Position numbers and translations under genes: made by a program. The notes under the pieces are model-generated. The model worked only from the letters and a program-made list of their open reading frames with translations. It did not search any database and was not told where the DNA came from. A stretch of 64,000 bases of DNA. Origin: Dactylellina haptotyla. Its lineage: Eukaryota > Ascomycota > Orbiliomycetes > Orbiliales > Orbiliaceae. The DNA is taken from assembly GCA_031310005.1 (NCBI GenBank), contig CM062379.1, positions 3,038,001 to 3,102,000 of the forward strand. Reading direction: 5' to 3'. This document shows positions 10,848 to 24,330 of this stretch, in pieces. Position 1 is the first letter of the stretch; the number at the start of each line of letters is the position of its first letter.

Positions 10848-13800
10848 TCACACCGCCATTATAGATTCGGGGCTCATCATCCCAGGCGTGTTATCGATAT
10901 CCTTCTCCTCAAACTTTGGAGCCAAGCCACCATTTTCTTCAGACAAAGGCGGTGTAGCAGTAGGCGCGATGATAGCAGTAGATCCTCCAGGCGGCGGCTT
11001 GGTAGCCACAGGTGGCGGCGGATTTGGTCGCTTCTTCTTCTTGGAGTTCCCACCTTGTCCAGAAACTGGACGTTTGCGAGGAGTGGTAATTTTGCCCTAG
11101 AAACTTTGTTAGTGATAGGTAAAAAAAATGGGTTGGAGAAAAGAACCTACAGTGGGCGGAAGTCTTGGTTTCGGTGCTCGCTGTTTGATGGGCAAGTCTT
11201 CGTCTTCGATGAGTGGCTCCTCGCCGTTCGCATGAAGCTTCGCAAGGAAGAAGTTTTGCACAAGACCGATCTGATCCTTGAGAAGCTCGCGAGAAAGGGG
11301 ATCGAAAGGTGGAGCCGCTTTGTATTCGTTGGTTGGGAGCGCAGCATTGCTATGATAGACGTCAGCATCGATATTACACTCCAGAATCGGACACGGTATG
11401 CATACCTTGCACTCTGGGTCTGATACGAATTTGCGATTCTTCCTTGGAGGACACGCATAAGACCAGATGAGATGGACATGCCCCATTCTCTCTCCAATCC
11501 AAGATCTTTGAAACCATAGTAGTCGTCACCGACATCGTCGGTGAAGTCTCCGTTGATGAAGTGGCGCATGTCTTCTTCTGCGGCTTCTGGGTTCTCGGCA
11601 TCTTGCAGCGTAGGACGCTGGTATTTCGGTTAGCGGAATAATTATGAAAACTGAAAGAGTTGAGCATACCAAGAGGTCATCCAAGTAAGCTCGCATCCGC
11701 TCCTTGAGTTGCACAAGCTTGATGCTGAGACGTTCAACATCGTCCCTAATGTAACTTTCCAGAGACTCAATCTCAAGCCCGTTTTCAGCTAGCGTGTGCA
11801 ACAAAATCTCCTATAACATTATTAGAATCTTAAAATCCTAGCCAGGCATAGAATGGCCAGAGCAAAAGAACTCACATCAGGTGCGAATTTGCCAGTGGGG
11901 AGCACTGTCTCCTGGTACATCATAACAGTCTTTCCCATCTTCTTGAAGAAGCTGCCGGCGATATCGGTAACGAGATCGAACGCTGTTGGCTGGAAGTCTT
12001 CAAAACCAGCGTGGTAGAATATCTTTGCGACAGAACGCTGGAAGGCGGCCTTCGAAACTTCACCAGACATGACCGGTCCATCCTCGGAAACCAAGAAATC
12101 CTCAGGTTCCTTTTCGACAAACTCGGCTGGGTCATACTTGACAAATTGGTTGCTGTAAACCTGGGTTTGAACCTGCATCTGCTTGATGACACCGATCTTA
12201 TGGCAGATCTTTCGGGTGTCCTGCATGATCTTCATGTTCGAATCCATATTCCTTGCAAGTCCAGTTGCAGGCTGAGTGAATATTCCCTTTGGAGCCATGC
12301 GCCTATAGTCCGTTAGATAGTTACCAGCATCGCATAGCAAGTCGCATACTTACAAAGTATCATTATACTTGTCGATTTCATCATCGTCATCGCCCAACCA
12401 GGCCAGATTCCATGGGAGCTCGGGAACGCTATCCAAGACTTTATAATAGTTTGGGAGCATTTCGTCTTCCTCGTCAGGCTGCTCTTCAACAGCGACAGCG
12501 AGTGGGGCCTTGATGTCCTTCGCTGCGTCTTTATCTCCGTGAGAGAGCTCAGACCGTATGAACCGGCCCATCCCTACTCTGCCACGGATCAAAGCAGGCT
12601 CATCAAGTTGAATCTTCCCCGAACGGAAAAGTTTATGTCGTTCGCTCTGTCATGTAAAATTAGCGTCCATTTCATATCTTAGGCTATGGGGACTCCTTAC
12701 AGCCGCTCTAGCCCTTGACTTCTTCGTCATAGTCTTCCACGTTTTGTACTCCAGATCTAGATCATCATCGACCTCATATTTCTCTAGAGTGGCATCGAGG
12801 TCCAATTGGGAAATATGCCCATTGCTCGGCGTATGCGCAGGAGGAGGCGTGCCAAATCCATTCTGAGACCCCAACCCACTCGTCTCCGCCAGTATATGCG
12901 CGGGAACAGGGCTATCACGAGCCTTGATGTCGGGAAACCCCTGGATGTTGACAATGGGTGGTTTCGCTTCCGGTGTGCTTTCCGTCCTGGCGGGTTTAGC
13001 TCCCTTCTTGGCTTTGCTAGTTCCCGGTGCCTTTCGATTCATGCGGGACGACATAATCGGCTCTAATATTTCCAAATTAGTACATTTCCTGTTGGAAGCC
13101 CCTCAAGTAAATTTCAAGTGCTAACCATCGTCGCTCTCAGCATCAGCATCTTGATCGTGTGGACCATTTTCTTCCGCCTCTACTTCAGCTCGATCACGAA
13201 TCGTGATATCGGGTATTAACGGGATGAGACTTTGTGTCATCTTCTGCATCGCAATGGCATGTTTCCGCAAATAGTGCTTCGGGTCCGCGTTATATTGAAG
13301 ACAATTCTGCCAGATCAAGTTCAAATCGTCCACGAATTCCTTCTTGCTCTTGTAGGCCAGCTGCTTGAGCTTCTTCATAACGGTTCCGAGGTCCATTGGG
13401 TGCTTGATAACTAAAAAAAGGAATTTCAGCAATTGGTCGTCGAGAAGATGGCAATAGGACGCAATTCTACTAACTGTTAAAGTAGTCCGGTGCTTCTCGT
13501 TTGTTAACCCTGTTTAAGAAGGCAGTCGAATGCTCCGTCTGCGCCCTCAACTCGAGCACGACCTTCTCCGCGGCTTCGTACAACTCTTCCTGCCCGACTT
13601 TATCCTCACTGGCCCATTTCGATCGATTCTTCTTCACCTCGGACATCAAATTCCTTAATTCCATATCCGATACCGCTACCCTCTCTCTCTTCGCATCAAT
13701 TCTCGCAATCAAATGTTTCAGCGTCAGACTCGACGCCCCCAGGTTCGCATTACTCAATTTCCCCGGCGCACCCTGGGCATTGGCCTCCGCGTTGACCTGT

Positions 13801-14420
13801 CGGTCCGACTCATCCAATTTCTGCTGGTCCAGCATCGCGTCTCTGTCACTTTCCAATGTATGGAACATGGTGGAGAAGGACAACCTGGCCGCTTCCTCTG
13901 CCGCCTTCTTATCCGCCTCCAGCTTTTCTCTGGTAGCCGTAGCGCTATCCTTCTGTCCAGACGGCGACTTTGTACGGTCCGGGGAGGATATCTGGATGGT
14001 AGGCGGAATCGGTGACCGAGGTTTCTGTGGGAGTGGTGGGGGAGGTGCGGCAGCCGGCTCGTCATCCTCCTCGTCCATATCGTAGTCATCATCTTCCTGC
14101 GCCCTGGTCGCCTTGACCACGGGCGTAGCCTTGCCGTCTCCGACGCCATTCGTCAACGTGTTCTCGTCCTCGTCGTTCGGTTCCTCGATCCCTAGGAGTT
14201 CGTGCACGGTCAGATCAGTAGCGCAGCACGGCCGCCGACTCGGGAAGATGGCAGCAATCGCCTTCTCGAACCGCGCGTATCGAGCGCGACATGCTGCCGT
14301 CAAGGGATCTATCGGTTCTTCCTTCTCGGCCTCCGCGGGATCGATCGAGTTTGTCCGCGTCCTGGATCGCTCATCTCGGAGTATCTGCACTCGGAGATTC
14401 GTCGACGAGTAGGACGACAT
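10848..14420 (-). CDS. spt7: SAGA complex subunit Spt7 (bromodomain plus histone fold)
   Basis: Nine exons (13475-14420, 13126-13410, 12701-13062, 12354-12646, 11876-12302, 11670-11810, 11406-11617, 11151-11349, 10848-11096) total 3114 bp, 1037 residues. Residues about 270-395 form a bromodomain: [18 protein letters not shown] spans the exon 1/2 junction, followed by [19 protein letters not shown]. Residues about 710-765 ([21 protein letters not shown]) match the Spt7 histone fold that pairs with Ada1. Acidic linkers and a basic segment near the C-terminus (a run of four Lys) complete it. Spt7 is a structural core of the SAGA coactivator in the nucleus and reads acetylated histones. All junctions keep frame. 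Paralogues with a bromodomain lack this histone fold. Confidence 0.93.
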
Positions 14421-15688
14421 GTGGGAAAGGATCCAGAAACGCTGGTTTTACTGCCCGCTCGAAATAGATGCCTGCTCCCGACAGCGTGAACGGGGTTTGG
14501 TGGGGGAGGTGGTTGATATGCCAATGATTGGTAGGAATTCCAGGGGGTTCGGTGTCCCGGGGCTGGGTGTGGTGTTTCCGTTGATATGTTATAAAAATCA
14601 CGTTATCAAGGCTACAGTGTGTTTCGCTGCCCCCTTCGTCGCGCAGGTTCCGACGCCCCGGACGAAAATGATAGGTTGCAGGAGGGCAAACGGACGCGGG
14701 TTAACTCATAGCAGGCGAGGACTATGGCCATACAAGTGAACGAGCGACTTTCTACGATGAATTTCCGATGTTGAGGGACGGTTGGATCGATAGGAGTTGC
14801 CGGGTGCGGTTCCGAGGTGCTGAGTTGATGAGGCAGATGTTTGTCTGGTGGTGTTGTTGTGAAGTTGGCTGCGGCTCCAGCCGCCAAACGCGGGTCATCC
14901 TGCTGCCCCGGGCCGAGGGACCAGGACTACGCATGTGCCCCGCAGTACGACACAGCCCTAACAAACATCCCTTAGTATGCCTTCCATCACATGGGTGCGA
15001 GCACACGACAGCCTCGACGGCACAACGTTCGATCGCCCAGGTCAGTTGAGATATGCTTGATTGTGATAAACAGGCCCACCTGAGCCTTCCCGTCTACCTT
15101 GGAAGGTACCTGCATCAGATAAATTGAAAAAGAAATTATGTATCAATTAATAAAAAGAAGTTCGTCTACATATCCTATAAGTTATAACCCCTTGCCTTGT
15201 ATACATGTGCAGATGCAAAACAAAGAAACAAAATAATCTCATGTATGTCTAGCATTAAGATTACTACTTGTCTTTATCGGAGTGAGCGGTGAGAGATCCA
15301 GTCGAGAAAATACAAACAAAGAGAGAAAAATACTACGACGCTTCTAAATCCACCGCGAATGTAAAATGCCAATGACAGAACACAAGACGCCATCTTATAG
15401 AGCCCTCCCAAGGAAGCGAAACCCCATGGTTATTAATGCTAAAGCCAGCTTCTATCGCTTTGTAGAACCACCCTTGTACAAGAATCGAATATTAAAAATA
15501 GTGAAAGGATGCGGGCACTAACGCAAAAAAGAAAGAAAAAGAAAGAAAAAAGCAGGTTCCCACGCTTCTCTAACCCAGGTCTAACGAACGAAAACCCCAA
15601 ATACAATGTGAGTCTTTATTATACTAGCCTTATTACCCTAGATTTATATATCTTATCGTTTTTGTTGTTTTTTGTCTTTTTTGCGGTT
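14421..15688. other. Spacer: SPT7 promoter and ATG26 3' region
   Basis: A 1.27-kb stretch between the SPT7 start and the ATG26 stop. 14421-15050 is GC-richer and should be the SPT7 promoter and leader. 15060-15690 is AT-rich and probably includes the ATG26 3' UTR. Frames of up to 106 codons occur on both strands without any recognisable motif. No RNA gene or mobile element is seen. Confidence 0.5.
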
Positions 15689-18600
15689 TCACGGAGTCGA
15701 AGCTCCAGTGGTCTTGTTGCTCCCTTCGGAGGCAGTATCTTTCATTGAGTTCCGACGCGCGATTTCCGCATCGCTTTCCTCTCGGCTGACAAAAGTCCAC
15801 GATTCCTCCGCGCTGTCCGATGTCTCCAGCTGCGGATTCTTGATTAGAGACTTAGCATACTCCATGTCCCGGTAGATGGCTTGGATAGCCGTATCGACTC
15901 CGTTTTCCTATCAGACCTGTTAGATATCGTATATTCGCAGTGATAATAGTGATAAAATAAAAACTTACGGATCGAATCTGTTCACCTAATACCCTCGCCT
16001 TTGTAATCATACGGGTGCTATTAGTTGCAAGCCACATCGCTTCAGACAATGTTTTGACGTTCAACTTCTTCAAACAAACACCAACTCCGAGGTCTTCTAC
16101 TCTTCCACCAAAGAAGAACTGATCTCCAAAGAACGGATTGATGACAGTAGGCAACCCAGCACGCAAGCTTGCGCCTGTCGTACCCGCACCACCGTGGTGC
16201 ACCGCAGCATCGATATGCTTAAACAGCCAGTCGTGAGGCGTGGCCTTGATGGGTAGGATGCAATCAGGCAGTGGTATTTCCGGGGCACTGGCATCCTTCT
16301 TGCCCAATCTATCAGACCAACCCTTAGACAGAAGGCACCTCACATCGGCCTTGATAACAGAGTCAACAACGGTCTGCGTCAAAGCTTGAGGATCAGACAC
16401 GACAATAGATCCGAAACCGATGTATACAATAGGCTTCCCATCCTCTCTCGCCTTACGCATAAAGTCGAGCATTTCCGGAGGTGGCTCGAAATTCTGCTGG
16501 CTTTCATCCAAGAACCAGTATCCTGTAACCCTGATCCAATCACTAAAGTCCAGAGGAGGTACTACGACGCTTGGACTGAAGTTATAGAGGAATGGAACTT
16601 TATTTGGTTGCATCTTGTCAAGACTCGTGCTCTTGAGGTTAAGGTCCTTCTTTCGCCATCGGTTGACCTGACCAGCTATCGCCTTCCAAAAGACATTGTC
16701 GAACATAATATAGGAAAAGTAGTTGTATGCTCCTCCCATTTTATGATCTGGAACGGCGAACGCGTGTGGGTATGCTCTAGTTCGAGTCCATGGCATAGTA
16801 AAAGCGCGGAAGTAAGGTATTCTCATGGATTCCGCGATATGGATCCCAGCCATGGCGCTAGGGCTTTCGATCAATACATCCGAATCCTGGCAAGCGGTCC
16901 AGGCAGAGTCGAGCAGTTCGTCAATCCAAGAACGGAACTTCGAAGAAGCCTCTTTGAGGAAGGAAAGCGTAAACATTCCGTTCTCAACGCAGACTCTCAT
17001 CAGCTCAGCGGGATCACCGGCAACTTCTCTAAACTCGATGCCGTGGCTCTCTACCCAACCTTTGAATTCGATATGTGTTGCAATCCTGGCTTTATGACCA
17101 TCCTTTATCAGGCCCTTGCAAAGAGCAATATATGGTTGAACATCGCCTCGAGAACCGATTGTGAGACAAGTAAACCGCAGGGACTCTTGCGGCTTAAAGT
17201 GAACGATTGAGGTATGTGGATCGTCGAAAACTATTGGCGGTACATCCATCGCGTGGCCGGAGGCCACTTCTTTCGTTGTCTGTGGAAGCTTCATCTCATG
17301 TTCGAGATGGCCGGCTTCAAGGCGAGCTTCTTGGAGCATATCGTGCTCTCTTTTCGCAATCTCCGCATTTATTTTCTGTTCGGGAGTGATGAGCTGACTC
17401 TCCCGCATTTGACGGACGTTATCGATGACCTTCGAGAGAGTGCTACCACAATCGTCTCGGTTCTCTAGACCTGCGAATTCAAAGAAGAGCTCTTCATGTC
17501 CGCGGATCGTAACAACTAATCCGTGATAACTGAATCGGAATCCTCGTTCCTTGTCCACATTTTCGATATCACGAAGAGGTAGAATCATCTAAAATAGATA
17601 TTATTAGTAAGTTCAAATCTCAAATACCAAGATGAAAAGGATAATTACCCTAGTTTTGGTACCTGGCACCATGCTTCTGAAGCAAAAATGTTGGTCGCCC
17701 AGGTATATCTTGCCATACAATGGAAGCACTCGCGAAAGGTAGCCGAAATAAACAGCAACGAGGTTTTCTGATTCAGAAAGAGCGAACCTCTGCCTGAATC
17801 TCTCAGATGGCGTTGCAGCTCCTTCGTCTTCATCATCGGCATCGGCATCTCCAGTCGCGGTATCAGTTGGAGTGGATCCTTTGTCATCGTAGTGTTTCCT
17901 ACCACCAGTCCACATATCCGTAACTTTGCCAAAATAGCCAATGCTTCCGGTGGCGACATGCTTCGACCGTCTCTTCATCCAGTCTGCAATACCTTGCGCC
18001 GAACGAATAGGATATGAGCCAACTCGATAAACGTCTCCAAGGGAAGGACCTGGGATACCGTATTTCTTGTCGGAAGATGTTCTACCCTCCAGAGATGGGC
18101 GTTCCAATTCCCCGGGAGAGGACTCGGTCTTTTTGACGGATTCAATGGTAGTTGGGACACTAAGATCTGTTCCCGTTCTTGAAGGTGGGTGGATGTGGAG
18201 AGGAGGAGCACCAACCGGTGCAATCGTGCCTGCTTTACCCTTCAGTGTCGGAGATCTGCCTCTATCGATCCCCGCGGGGTCCGCAAACGCAATAGATTGC
18301 TGGAAAACATCGCTCCTGGATAAAAATTGGCTCGCGGCGAGTTCTCCCTCGCTCTCCGAGGAGATAGGCATCACATCAGATGATTCTGTAAGAGAAGACG
18401 GCTCGCTTTGTAGCGACTTTACGAACGAGCTCGACGTCATTTCGCGAGAAGGCGACCCGGCCGCCGATACGGAAGGCGATTGTTTCTGTGATTTGGTTTT
18501 CCTTCTAAGAACACTGGCGAGCGAAGAACTACGGTATTCGCCGTCTATGCTCTTTCTTGATGCATCCAGACTTTTCCTCGATACGTCCATGCTCCGTCTA

Positions 18601-20452
18601 TTTGCGACATCGACGCTTCGGCGCGAGTATTCGCCGCTGGTGCGGGGACTACCGACAACTGGAGAAGCTGGCACCGGGAGCAACGTGTCTCTAACTGCTT
18701 CTTTGAGGAGCGGGGTGACCGGTCCGTCGCCACTCCTAGTTGGTACGGTTGCGGCTGGCCAAGCAGGCATTCCGATCACGAGAGAGTTTCGTAGAGACAA
18801 TCTCGTTGGTGACACTGGGCTCATTTCACGAGCTGGAGAGCAGCCTAGACTCATTCTCTTCGAGGTCGGATCGGTACCAGCGGTGCCCTGGGTCAGAAGA
18901 TCTTTAGGGATCTTCTGCGCGGTTGTATCCTCGACCAAAAGCCTGATGAGCTCGAATGCCTCAGCGCCAAATGTGAAAAACGAGAAGTAGTACTGTTGCA
19001 AAAAGTTAGTTTCATCTTAATATAAAGGGGTCTTGCAACATTATAATCGTACCTCGTCAATAGCGTATGTCTCATCATCCGCCACGACTTTCAACTTGAA
19101 TGTGTCGGCAAACTCAATAACAGGGCTCTTCTCGATTTCGAGAACGTTCTCTATCGGAATCACAACCTTTACACTATCGCCATCGTTGTGTATCCGGAAG
19201 ATGACTTTCTCTAAGGCCTTAGTCCACTCGATTGCACTTGTGGCAGAGTCTGCTTTGAATTCATATTTGCGAGAATTTGTAACGAGAGTGAATGTGTGGT
19301 CCTTGCTCCCTTCGTCGGCATATGCGTGTATAGCGTAACGGAGATCGATGTTGCCACTGGGGAAGTAGAGCTCTGAAGCATCCGAATAGTATGAAAGCAC
19401 ATCACCCTTGAGTGTGAACCAATAACGACCGTACCGAGGATTTTTTCGGCCGCGTTTGTAAAAGTGACCGGATTTTAGAATGGAGTCCTAGATAGCAGGT
19501 TAGTTTGCATCGAATATTTGAAGGAATTGAAAGCGTACCTGTTTCTTCGGCATATACGCAAAAAAGCAGATATGCCGATCGGTTATGTAGAGGTAGCCCT
19601 GAAGCAATACGGTTTTGAGCAACCAGCAAGGATATTCTAAACGGGAACTCATGAGTAAATTTCCACAATAATGTGAGTTTGATAGGAATTCAAGCTACCT
19701 GATTGAACTTCCTCGAGCTCCGAAAGGTGGAATATTTTTTGTACTTTCTCGGCGAGGGCTGTAGATGAGATGGAAAATTCAGGAAATAGAACATCGTCAC
19801 TTTCTTGCGCCGCATGTATTGCCGAATCTGCAGCTGCAATGGTTGACTGTTCTGAACTCGGTATACCTGTAGGGTTTGACTGAGATGTGGAAGGAACCAT
19901 GGACCCTTGACTAGAGGTTAGCTCTGTTGACGAGCTAATATCATCAGAAGTCGAGACACCAGAACTCGGTGCGTGCCTCGTTTTCTTATCATGGCGTTTC
20001 TGCTGTATCGATTTGATGATGTTCTTGGGGTGGAATCTGCTTTCACTGAGCTGTTTCGAAGCTGAGAGGTCTATCTTTTCTGGGTCTGTTGTGGAAGCTT
20101 GGGTGCTTTCCTTAGGAGCACTCTGCAAGCCTTCTTTTACAAAGTTCTTCATTGCTCTTTTTCGTTTTGCTTCTTCATCACTATCTTCGTCTTCGTCCTC
20201 AGCTTCGTCAATGTCGGAATCGAATCTGGCGTGGAAATCGACTTTCGAACTTGCTGCTTGTATCATCTGAAAGACGGACTGGTGCATGCTAAAGTTTGTT
20301 CCTCTAGCAGAGAAGCTCACATCTTTCAGGTCCTCATCGGAAGCTATCTTGAAACGGTCTGGAAGCGCTGGAGAGTGCGATCTTGGCCTGGCGCGCTGGG
20401 GCAGATCAACACGGTCCAACCGTGTTGGCCTATCTTCGACTTCGGACGACAT
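15689..20452 (-). CDS. atg26: Sterol 3-beta-glucosyltransferase Atg26/Ugt51
   Basis: Six exons (19699-20452, 19539-19636, 19053-19487, 17649-18992, 15969-17588, 15689-15907) sum to 4470 bp, 1489 residues. Order: disordered acidic N-terminus; first GRAM half (about 235-285); PH domain (about 290-390, with [17 protein letters not shown]); a long Ser-rich linker; second GRAM (about 825-925); an N-terminal glycosyltransferase-28 domain from about 1016 ([15 protein letters not shown]); and the UDP-sugar-binding C-terminal half with [18 protein letters not shown]. The enzyme moves glucose from UDP-glucose to membrane sterols. The PH-GRAM part recruits it to phosphoinositide membranes, and in some fungi it is needed for pexophagy. 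The intron 1 donor GTAGCTTG is weak, but only this join keeps frame and sequence. Confidence 0.95.
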
Positions 20453-23160
20453 TTTGTATTTGTATTCTTTTATGCAGGAGAGAAAAAAGGGAGGTTCGCA
20501 CTTCGAAAGTCACGACCAAGTGTGGAGGGAGGGGCAGGTTTTTTTTTTCGCTGTGGCGGTTTGAAAGGCGGATATCGAGTGGAAAAGAGGGTGTCGTTTT
20601 GGTTCGTCCGTGTGACCTGTGTGTGACCTATGGTTCGACAGTCAGCATACCCATCCACGACAGCACTCGTTCACCACTCCAGACAAAGGGAGCAGAGATG
20701 TCGAAAGGGCCCGCAGTCTCGAGCCTTGAGGTTTAACCTTACTCCCGAGGCACCTGCACTTTTTACTTGTGCTGCACCTGGATCCTGCTTTCGCGTGACT
20801 CTTCCACGCTAGAGCAGAGGAGGCGGATAAAGGAACTTCCGAGCCTTACCTATCGATAGTCGGTTAACTTATGGGACGAAGCGATATCTCGCTATTTACG
20901 ATTAAGCTCCAAGTCGAAAAATGAAGGTTACTGTATTTTTCTTGTCTGTGGGGTGGGTTTTATGTGCAAGAATCCCCGCGGAGCAGTAGAGAGCCTATTG
21001 GGGGTGGGTGCGTGGTCGAACAATAAATATATATAAGCTATCCAGAGAGAGAGAGAGAGAGAAGAGACCGTTGAGGTTTCAGAGGACGCAATGAGGTATC
21101 AGACCAGACGAGGCTAACGATAATTCGGAGCCCGGAAAACTGGGAGTTTAAGCCAGAAAGGTGTCTCTTTATAACTAGAGACCGAAAGGGAAAAAGAGAT
21201 TGCGTCGATAGCGTGGTGGTGCCATTTAGAATCCCCCGAATGATCGAAACATCAATCACCGTGGAGAGTAGGAATGATACTCTGAGCAAGCTATCTCGTC
21301 TGGTTGGACAGCTGGGCGACACGGACAAACGGCGTGGAGTGGTGTGGCAGGCGGAAGCGAGGGCGCGAAGGGAGGAAGAAGAGGCGGAATGCGGTGCATT
21401 GGCCGCTGCTTGATACACCATCAAAATATTAATATTATAACGTTGATTATGTGAAGGACGCGGTTAGGTGACATGCCTGCCCGGTCGCTGCTGCTCCGCC
21501 GGCGAGCATAACGATCTCCAGCACGATTATCGTGGTGCATCAATCGCTCTTTTGGGCCGGAACCAGCGTCCGAATGAAACCCACTGCGCAGCTAACCCGA
21601 CTGGGAGCTCATTCGAGAAAGGAACAGCACTGCATAACTCCGTTACTTGGCATCTTTTCTTCGATCCGTTCACTGATGCACCACGCAGAGATATATCCTG
21701 ATGAGAGTCTATTTCGTAAATATTTGCAGTATTTGGTCTTCTTCTGAATTGAAGTCTCCTGCTGGCCAATTCGAAGCATGTGTCTGCCCAATGATGCAAT
21801 TCGCCCAACCAGACGGCGTCGCCTGCAGGTCGACCAAAGTGTCCAAAAAACCCCTGCCGTCCCGCAACCTCGCGTTAACGTTAGCATGCGTCCCGATGGT
21901 GGCGGAACTTGGTTTCTTTCAGGGTTGAGAAAATATGCTATCAGATCTAAGCCTGCGCAGACACTCCGTCACCCGTCCCTCGCACAAAGACTTTGGAGGT
22001 AAACTGCATTCTAGAAGCCTGCTACGGAGGTGAAACGTTCAGAAACAAATTATCTAAGCCGCATCCTTTGTCAAGCCCATCCTTGTCGACCTTCAACTGC
22101 GAGATCTCGGGCGCACCTTAATCATTGCCTCTTTCGGTCGTTTCGCAAGGACTAGTCAGCAAGGCGCCCCCGAACAAAGCCTTAAAGGCGAATACGAATT
22201 CCCTTGAGGATTGTTTGTTTTCGAGCATACCCAAACCAATATTGATTTTTTATGCATCCATCCCGGGTACTCAACTATGACTTTCAAATCAACGGGTGAA
22301 TGCCTTACGGAATTATTCACGTCCGCATTGCATCGAGCTGCAAAGCCACATTCTAGAATTCTGCGCATGGTTTATAACGTTAAATTTCAACCTTATATTG
22401 ACTTGATTCCACAGACAATTTAACGAGTGATATAGATACTATGACGAAATATCTACACAATTTTACCAGGTTGGGTAGTGTATTTTGAAGGTCTGCATTA
22501 GAATACCAATTACACAGTGTTGTACCCCAATTACTCCCAACAACGTAAAAACCAACGCAATTCTAGAATCACGATTGTGGCGAGGTCCACCTCAATCACA
22601 TCAAGAATAGCCAGTAAATTTCGGGCGAGTCAATAAATTGACTAGCTTTGAGAATTTGCGGCTTGGAAATATTCAGATGATTCATCTATTCAGCGGTAGT
22701 AATTTTAAAAATTTCTGCTGATTGATTCATTTTGTTTGATATTTGTGATGCGTGGGCAAAACAATTGGCATTTACATGTGCAAGTTCGGTTTTGATATGC
22801 TCAGCCAACCAAATTGCCCTGTGATTGATTCATCCAGCAGATTGCGCTCTTTTGGATCCTGATGAATGCGAGGAATATCGCCAATCAGGAGGCCTGATAC
22901 ACTCACAATTAATCAGCATAGAGGGTAGTGCTGTGAAACAGCCCTTGCAGCTGGATCCTGAGCAGAACCCGTCGGTCGTGTTGTGTTTGACAGGATCCAA
23001 AAGCGGTCTACTTAAAGTCGGCCGAGAAGAGCTGTGGGAGCATCACATCGCAACCCAAAAAACCTACCCACCACAGAAAAAAACCACCAGGCAATTTTTA
23101 ATTCACCTCCAAGCTCAGTCTCAAGCTTCTATCATCCTTCTTCCCAAACAAAAAACCACA
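20453..23160. other. Gene-free stretch between ATG26 and MOG1
   Basis: A 2.7-kb head-to-head spacer holding both promoters at its ends. It contains a (GA)n run at about 21043-21062, and AT-rich DNA from about 22430 to 22800. The short frames (up to about 128 codons) are unrelated to known families, and most overlap one another on opposite strands. I found no tRNA, LTR-like or terminal inverted repeat. It may be decayed DNA, but no ancestral element can be named. Confidence 0.5.
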
Positions 23161-24177
23161 ATGCAGGCCATAAGCTTCACTGAACAGGAACTCTTCGGGG
23201 GTGCTATCACCGCCGACGTCCCCTCCGGCTGGATGGACATGAGGTTAGTAAATACTCCCCATCGCTAAATTTGCTTGCTATCTTTCTAAAGCTTGCTTCA
23301 TTAAGATCAAGCGCCACGCTCGTTACGCACGACGTTCTCGTCACTTGAATCGTTTTCATCCCCTTTGGCTTCGAACTCCCTTTATCCATTGAGACAAAGA
23401 AAAATTATATAAATATTCGGGAACAATTTAACCAACCATGACACAATCGGGCGTCTGCGGCGGAAACATTTACCCCACCGCGGGGTAACTGCTACCGTTC
23501 CTCGGAACTACACGATATCAATTTTATTCTTAAAATTTATAGCGATATACGCCAAGTACCAGATAACCAGGAATGCTTCATCGACATCAAGGGTCTCGCA
23601 ACCATGATTTTCGAAATCAACGAAAGAGTTGAGAAAGAGAACGACGAGGAAGCCGTCAAGTTCCACCTCTCGGATATCTTTGAAGATAGCGAGTACAAAA
23701 TTTGGAATAGCAGAAAGCTAGAAGCCGGTGAAATTCCGGGACTCCCGTACGTATAGTGCTTTTAACACCCATCCGAACTAATAAAATAGATATTAACGTG
23801 GTCGATATTTCGATAAATACAGAGATGTGCCAACCTACACCATGCTAATCACAACTTCCTACGTGGAGAACCGCCGCAACATGGTTGGCCATCCTTCACA
23901 ATTCGTCGCTTTGGCCATTTTGATCATCCGTCTTGAAAACAAGAAGACCGATATCGTGATCACCGCCAACATGCCACATTCATTTCCAGAAGCCGAGGCC
24001 GAAAAGTCACTCTGCCGTCCTGGCCTTGAAGAGGACAAAGGATTTCCAGCCGATTACGTCTGGACGCCAGAGAATTCCGGCGAGGCATTGAAGAAGTTAC
24101 TCCAGATTATCGAAGAAGGCACCAAGACCTTCAAGATCCACGACTGGAATCTGTTTGTGACAGAGGAAGAAGATTGA
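23161..24177 (+). CDS. mog1: Mog1, Ran-GTPase-binding nuclear transport factor
   Basis: Three exons (23161-23243, 23543-23746, 23823-24177), 642 bp, 213 residues. The start MQAISFTEQELFGGAI is the Mog1 N-terminus (hydrophobic-Glu-Leu-Phe-Gly-Gly-Ala-Ile). It continues with DVPSGWMDMSDIRQVPDNQE and the acidic loop typical of the family, then an AILIIRL strand near the middle. Mog1 binds Ran/Gsp1 and promotes nucleotide release, helping to recycle Ran in the nucleus. The first intron is relatively long (299 nt) but has a GTTAGT donor and a TTTATAG acceptor. The length matches fungal homologues (about 200). It is convergent with the SnoaL-like gene, whose stop is 153 bp away. Confidence 0.92.
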
Positions 24178-24330
24178 AACCATACTTTAGGCACTCAAAA
24201 TTGAAAATATCGTGTTTGCGAAATTAGCTGCCTCCATGAACTCTTTTCATATTTATGTCCGACCGCAAGCGATCCATTCATTATCCAGCTACCAGATTTT
24301 ACACTTTTCCCATATAGCACCTATCCTTCC

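Noticed and set aside
20307-20338. Possible 32-nt intron (GTGAGC...TTTAG) in ATG26 exon 1
   Set aside because: It is below normal intron size and not a multiple of three; removing it would break the frame between two parts that both read correctly.
21043-21062. GA dinucleotide run as a possible regulatory or mobile element mark
   Set aside because: A simple microsatellite; no flanking repeats or duplications.
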